Shown here piece after piece: positions 60,256-64,000 of a stretch of 64,000 nt of DNA. The DNA is from Paenarthrobacter sp. AR 02 (GTDB taxonomy: Bacteria; Actinomycetota; Actinomycetes; Actinomycetales; Micrococcaceae). Position 1 is the stretch's first letter. Every line of letters starts with the position of its first letter. The stretch covers positions 62,001 through 126,000 of the forward strand of contig NZ_JAJUKH010000010.1 of assembly GCF_021538675.1 (NCBI RefSeq), written 5' to 3'. The position numbers and the translations under genes were made by a program. The notes below the pieces were generated by a model. It was given only the letters and a program-made list of their open reading frames with translations. It was not told the DNA's origin and ran no database searches.

Positions 60256-61374
60256 TCAGCCTCCGATGGCGCTCATGCTGCGGTCCGGTTGGACGAAGTC
60301 CGGAGCGTCAAGTCCCACGTGGTCCATGCCGTGGGCCTTTGGCTTGAGCCACATCGCATCCTGCCACCGGCGAGCCAGATCATCATCGGAGGCGCCCGAA
60401 CGCAGGAGCCCCAGCAGGTCGAACTCCTCCCGGGAGAACAGGCAGCTCATGATCTTGCCCTCGGCAGTAATCCTGGTACGGCGGCAATCGGAGCAGAACG
60501 GCTCCGTAACAGACGCGATGATGCCAACCGTCCCAAGCACGGGACCGAGCCCGGCACCGGACCCCGCCACCCGGCGTCGTACCTCAAACCGCTCGGCCGG
60601 GGCACCGTCCCGTGCCCGCGGGTCCGGGGTGAGGACAAAATCAGTGGACAACAGATCGCGGATCTCCGCCGCGGTAATCATGTTGCGCCGGGTCCAGCCA
60701 TGGTCGGCGTCCAGCGGCATCTGCTCAATGAACCGCAACTCGTAGCCGCGCTCCACTGCCCACGTCAGCAGCGAAGGAGCTTCAGCGTCGTTGATCCCCC
60801 GCATCAGCACCGCATTCAGCTTGACCGGGCCCAGCCCGGCTGCCCACGCCGCATCCACCCCTGCCAGGACCTGGTCCAGGAACGGCCGACGGGTCAGCTT
60901 GGTGAAGGTCTCCTCATGAAGCGAATCCAGCGACACGTTGATTCGGGTCAGCCCGGCAGCCTTGAGCGGCGCAGCCTTCTTGGCGAGCCCCACGCCATTG
61001 GTGGTCATGGAAATCGGCAGCTCAGGATGGTTGCGGCGCAACTCCGCGATGATGTCCACCAGGTCGTGCCGCACCAGCGGCTCGCCGCCGGTAAGCCGCA
61101 ATTCCCGGACCCCCAGGCGCCCCACGCCAATCCCGACAATCCGGACGATCTCCGAAGCCGACATCACCGCCTGCTTGGACAACCACTCAAGCCCCTCGGC
61201 CGGCATGCAGTACGTGCAGCGGAGGTTGCATTTATCCGTCAAGGACAGCCGCATGTCCGTGGCACGGCGGCCGTAACGGTCCACCAGCCCGACACCCGCG
61301 TCTGCAGACCGAGCGGCGGGCACGGACAAGCCTGCGCCCTCCCGGGGTTGCGGTATGCCTAGCTGGACAGTCAT
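60256..61374 (-). CDS. moaA: MoaA, GTP 3',8-cyclase
   Basis: A 372-residue radical SAM enzyme that starts molybdenum cofactor synthesis. The radical SAM cluster is CNLRCTYC (about residues 49-56); RLTGGEPLVRHDL is the SAM-binding GGEP; the C-terminal second cluster is FCSDCRRTR...C. It ends in Gly-Gly, as needed for activity with MoaC. The N-terminal ~30 residues are a variable extension. Divergent from moeA. Confidence 0.94.
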   Translation of the reverse strand: MTVQLGIPQPREGAGLSVPAARSADAGVGLVDRYGRRATDMRLSLTDKCNLRCTYCMPAEGLEWLSKQAVMSASEIVRIVGIGVGRLGVRELRLTGGEPLVRHDLVDIIAELRRNHPELPISMTTNGVGLAKKAAPLKAAGLTRINVSLDSLHEETFTKLTRRPFLDQVLAGVDAAWAAGLGPVKLNAVLMRGINDAEAPSLLTWAVERGYELRFIEQMPLDADHGWTRRNMITAAEIRDLLSTDFVLTPDPRARDGAPAERFEVRRRVAGSGAGLGPVLGTVGIIASVTEPFCSDCRRTRITAEGKIMSCLFSREEFDLLGLLRSGASDDDLARRWQDAMWLKPKAHGMDHVGLDAPDFVQPDRSMSAIGG

Positions 61375-61597
61375 GAATTCAGGCTACGCGAAAGCAGGCC
61401 AGGTGCGTTTGTGCTGGAACTGACAATTGCGGCAGCCAGTTGTGGCAAGTAGCTATAGCCCGAAGCGCCGCTTTCCTGCTGGAATCATTTTGCACTCAGG
61501 AGAACACGTTTGCGCGGTGCGGCGGACGGAAGGCGCACACGAAAACAACAGAGTTTGCTTATCGTCAATAGCTTTGTCGGAAATAAATCAGGTTGGC

Positions 61598-62953
61598 ATG
61601 GCCGAGCAGGACCGACAAAATCTCCCGAAGGCAGGACATGCAAAGGCAACCCGAAAGCAGGACATGCAAAGGCAAGAAGAGCAGCTGACCGGACTGGCTG
61701 GCAAGCGGCCCGGCGTGGGGACCATTGGAAAGTCACTGCCGGAACATGAACACCGAAGCGTTTCAGTACACAGGCAGGCAATCAGGGATGTTCTCTTTCC
61801 GCTGTTGACCCCACCGCGGGTGGAGCGAATACCTCTAATGCAAGCAATGGGACGCGGCCTGGCCGAAACCATACATGCACCGACAAACTTGCCACCCTTT
61901 ACTAACTCCCAAATGGATGGCTATGCGGTTAGATCCCGCGACACAGGAGACGGCCAAGGAGGTTTGCGTGTGGCAGCGCCCATCCCGGCGGGCGCAGTAC
62001 CGGCCCCATTGGCTGGAGGGACGGCTGCTCCAATCATGACGGGGGCTTTAATACCCGATGGAGCCGATGCTGTCGTCCCCGTTGAGCGCGCAGAGCCAAA
62101 CCATTTCCCTCCTCCCGGTTTGGATGTGACAGTGCGGCTTCCTGAGATAGCCGCCGGAACGTACATCCGCAGCGCCGGCAGCGATATAGCTACAGGCGAA
62201 TGCGCGCTGTCCGCTGGAACCGTTCTAGGCCCGCGTCAGCTTGGTCTGCTCGCCGCGTTGGGCATCACTGAAGTAGTTGTTAATCAGAAGTTGACGGTGC
62301 TGCTGGCTACCACTGGGGACGAGGTCCTTGAGCCCGGAGAGAAACTCGCCCTGGGCAAGATTTTCGATGCAAATAACACGCTCTTGCAGTCCTCTATGCT
62401 TCAGGCGGGGCTCAACGTCATCAGGGCCGGGATAGTCAAGGATGAACCGGGGGCTCTCTCGAAACTCTTGAGAAGCCATACCGCGCATGTCGACCTGATT
62501 GTGACCAGTGGCGGCGTGAGCGCTGGTGCCTACGAGCCCGTTAGACAGGCCATGATAGATCATGACGTTGAGTTTTCGCATGTAGCCATTCAACCTGGCG
62601 GTCCTCAAGGAGTCGGCACCTTCGAGGGGATTCCAGTCCTCGCATTCCCCGGGAACCCGGTGAGCTGCTTTGTCTCGTTTGAGATGTTCCTGCGTCCCCT
62701 CCTCAGCGAAATGTTTGCAGCGCCCACACCTCGACTCTCCTTCCGCGCCCCCCTTTCGCATCCCCTGACGTCACCCCCAAAAAAGCACCAGGTCAGAAGG
62801 GGCGTCCTCTCAGCGGACGGCACTATACGACTGGAGGGCGGCGAAGGTTCCCATTTGCTGGGAGCACTTGCACGCTCGAACGTTCTGGTGCACATCCCAG
62901 AGGGAATTTCGGAACTGGCCAAGGGATCGGAAGTGGAGGTATGGGCGGTATGA
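61598..62953 (+). CDS. moeA: MoeA, molybdopterin molybdenumtransferase
   Basis: About 451 residues from ATG 61598 or 429 from ATG 61664. MoeA inserts molybdate into adenylated molybdopterin. Landmarks: [20 protein letters not shown], the catalytic Asp in [54 protein letters not shown] and [20 protein letters not shown]. The N-terminus contains a 26-bp tandem duplication that joins the upstream ATG to the MoeA frame; without it only the ATG at 61664 would be in frame. It overlaps moaC by 4 bases. Confidence 0.9.
   Translation: MAEQDRQNLPKAGHAKATRKQDMQRQEEQLTGLAGKRPGVGTIGKSLPEHEHRSVSVHRQAIRDVLFPLLTPPRVERIPLMQAMGRGLAETIHAPTNLPPFTNSQMDGYAVRSRDTGDGQGGLRVAAPIPAGAVPAPLAGGTAAPIMTGALIPDGADAVVPVERAEPNHFPPPGLDVTVRLPEIAAGTYIRSAGSDIATGECALSAGTVLGPRQLGLLAALGITEVVVNQKLTVLLATTGDEVLEPGEKLALGKIFDANNTLLQSSMLQAGLNVIRAGIVKDEPGALSKLLRSHTAHVDLIVTSGGVSAGAYEPVRQAMIDHDVEFSHVAIQPGGPQGVGTFEGIPVLAFPGNPVSCFVSFEMFLRPLLSEMFAAPTPRLSFRAPLSHPLTSPPKKHQVRRGVLSADGTIRLEGGEGSHLLGALARSNVLVHIPEGISELAKGSEVEVWAV
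61624..61675 (+). repeat. 26-bp tandem duplication in the moeA start region
   Basis: 61624-61649 and 61650-61675 are two copies of one 26-base unit (starting CCCGAAGGCAGGACATG... and CCCGAAAGCAGGACATG...), differing at one position. 26 is not a multiple of three, so the copy number decides which upstream ATG is in frame with moeA. Confidence 0.9.
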
Positions 62954-63456
62954 GGCTGGAAAGTTGGTCTCCAGGCCTCACCCACCTGCGAACGGACGGC
63001 ACTGCCCACATGGTCGATGTATCAGAAAAAGTTGAGTCCACCCGGGAGGCGACAGCTACGGGAACAGTTCGTACAACTCGTGAAGTTCTGCTGCTGCTCA
63101 CATCAGACGGATTGCCCAAGGGTGACGCCCTGGCCGTGGCCCGGATCTCGGGCATCCTGGCGACTAAGAAGACGTCCGAATTGATTCCGCTGTGCCACCC
63201 CCTGCCTGTTTCTCAGGCGACTGTCGACTTCGTGCTCGGGTCTGACAGGGTGCAGCTCTTTGCAACCGTGAAAACACGCGGTGTGACAGGTGTAGAGATG
63301 GAAGCACTGACTGCAGTGAGCGTCGCCGCTTTGAACCTTTACGACATGTTCAAGGCTATTGATAAGCACGCTGTTCTCACCGACATTCGAGTACTGGCTA
63401 AGAGTGGCGGCAAGAGTGGGGATTGGGACCTGGGAACCTATGAGGAGAGAGCGTGA
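62950..63456 (+). CDS. moaC: MoaC, cyclic pyranopterin monophosphate synthase
   Basis: 168 residues: [20 protein letters not shown], then [20 protein letters not shown], the MoaC hallmark, [25 protein letters not shown] (split here), and [16 protein letters not shown]. It acts after MoaA to close the pyranopterin ring. ATG 62950 overlaps the moeA stop (ATGA); an ATG 9 bases earlier is possible. Confidence 0.94.
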   Translation: MRLESWSPGLTHLRTDGTAHMVDVSEKVESTREATATGTVRTTREVLLLLTSDGLPKGDALAVARISGILATKKTSELIPLCHPLPVSQATVDFVLGSDRVQLFATVKTRGVTGVEMEALTAVSVAALNLYDMFKAIDKHAVLTDIRVLAKSGGKSGDWDLGTYEERA

Positions 63457-63518
63457 CTGCAAACACCAGTGGACTTATCGGACGAGGGGACTGCCATCTA
63501 TTGAGAGGACGGAAATGA
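63453..63518 (+). other. 21-codon micro-ORF linking moaC and moaE, possible scar of a deleted gene
   Basis: A GTG at 63453 overlaps the moaC stop (GTGA), and the frame ends in a TGA that overlaps the moaE ATG (ATGA). The encoded peptide begins [11 protein letters not shown]. In related actinobacteria a mogA/moaB-type gene often lies between moaC and moaE, so this may be its collapsed remnant. Resemblance to a MogA N-terminus is from memory. Confidence 0.35.
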
Positions 63519-64000
63519 GCGCTGTCCAGCCTAGGGGTACCGGGGAATCCGCCACCGGAGGGCAGTCAATGAGGCAAGCCTTTGCCGTCGTCCATTCCGC
63601 GCTCAGCGATCAGCCAATTTCCGTCGACGTGGCCATTGCGGCTGTGGATTCACGTACGTCTGGAGCAGTGGTGAGTTTTTGTGGAGTGGTGCGCGATCAC
63701 GACGGCGGCAAAGCAGTCGACCGACTTAGCTACACCGCTCACCCCACGGCACACCAGGCCCTAAGCGACGTCTTGGAAGCGGTTGCTGCCAAGTACTCGT
63801 TCAGTGACGAGGCGGAGGAAGGCGTTCCCGTGCGAATCTGGGCGGCGCATCGTGTGGGCGCACTCCAAATTGGGCAAGCGGCACTCGTTTGTGCTGTAGC
63901 CGCCGGACACCGGGGACAGGCATTCGCCGTGTGTTCGGAACTGGTTGACCGCATCAAGGAAGAGGTACCCATTTGGAAGGAACAGTTCTTTTCCGATGGA
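63515..64000 (+). CDS. moaE: MoaE, molybdopterin synthase catalytic subunit (3' end outside the window)
   Basis: 162 codons are visible before the window ends. GAVVSFCGVVRDHDGGKAVD, the conserved VGALQIGQAALVCAVAAGHR and the C-terminal VPIWKEQFFSDG (catalytic Lys in PIWK) are all present. MoaE with MoaD converts precursor Z to molybdopterin. GAGAGGACGG stands 5-14 bases before the ATG. Residues 1-18 are a variable lead. Confidence 0.92.
   Translation, partial: MSAVQPRGTGESATGGQSMRQAFAVVHSALSDQPISVDVAIAAVDSRTSGAVVSFCGVVRDHDGGKAVDRLSYTAHPTAHQALSDVLEAVAAKYSFSDEAEEGVPVRIWAAHRVGALQIGQAALVCAVAAGHRGQAFAVCSELVDRIKEEVPIWKEQFFSDG

Noticed and set aside
59962..61362. A 466-codon plus-strand open frame over moaA and moaD
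   Set aside because: Arg/His/Pro-rich shadow; the minus strand encodes clear MoaA and MoaD.

Overview
The window looks like DNA from an Arthrobacter/Paenarthrobacter-type actinobacterium: high G+C, frequent ATGA or GTGA gene overlaps, GTG and TTG starts, actinobacterial families (DUF4193, DUF948, DUF6167) and, above all, a nicotine catabolic region with the gene content and spacing known from the megaplasmid pAO1 of Paenarthrobacter (Arthrobacter) nicotinovorans. No replication, partition or transfer gene is present, so plasmid or chromosome cannot be decided here.

Bases 1-13,100 are sugar metabolism. A 5'-truncated GH172 enzyme and a PfkB fructokinase come first. Then a TetR regulator stands divergent to a beta-galactoside operon (binding protein, two permeases, GH2 beta-galactosidase) whose last two genes, galM and galE, are broken. 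6-phosphofructokinase and small Arthrobacter-type proteins follow. Bases 13,500-16,000 hold an Abi_2/HEPN defence gene and the decayed remains of a recombinase/HTH/zinc-finger element.

Bases 16,100-31,700 are the lower (pyrrolidine side-chain) nicotine module: an FMN quinone reductase like nicotine blue oxidoreductase, a cupin plus amine oxidase (mao), succinate-semialdehyde dehydrogenase (sad), a frameshifted FAH-family gene, the purU-mabO-folD-nepA-nepB operon, an APC permease and a PucR-type regulator resembling PmfR. The published PmfR core, GTTT-N14-AAAC, occurs exactly upstream of purU. Bases 31,700-34,700 are a scrap zone: an IS3-family fragment, a DUF4193 pseudogene and unassigned DNA.

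Bases 34,472-51,250 are the pyridine-ring module. A long leftward operon carries kdhL, a Dabb protein, a cyclase-family hydrolase, dhph, coxG, the omega-amidase nit, coxD/coxE/xdhC-type maturation genes and a MobA-like cytidylyltransferase. Divergent from it are dhponh with a cupin, then two back-to-back PucR regulators, then kdhM-kdhS. Bases 52,600-59,000 hold a relic of housekeeping DNA (DUF6167, DUF948) and the upper-pathway operon ndhM-ndhS-ndhL-6hlno. From 59,375 there is an IS481 deletion derivative, then molybdenum cofactor genes moaD-moaA (leftward) and moeA-moaC-moaE (rightward, running off the end).

Together the genes take nicotine through 6-hydroxynicotine, 6-hydroxypseudooxynicotine and 2,6-dihydroxypseudooxynicotine. 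Ring cleavage yields 2,6-dihydroxypyridine, which leads to alpha-ketoglutarate, and 4-methylaminobutyrate, which leads to succinate. The window also supplies the molybdenum cofactor and maturation factors for the two molybdenum hydroxylases and disposal of methyl groups and methylamine. The D-nicotine branch (6-hydroxy-D-nicotine oxidase) is not in this window.
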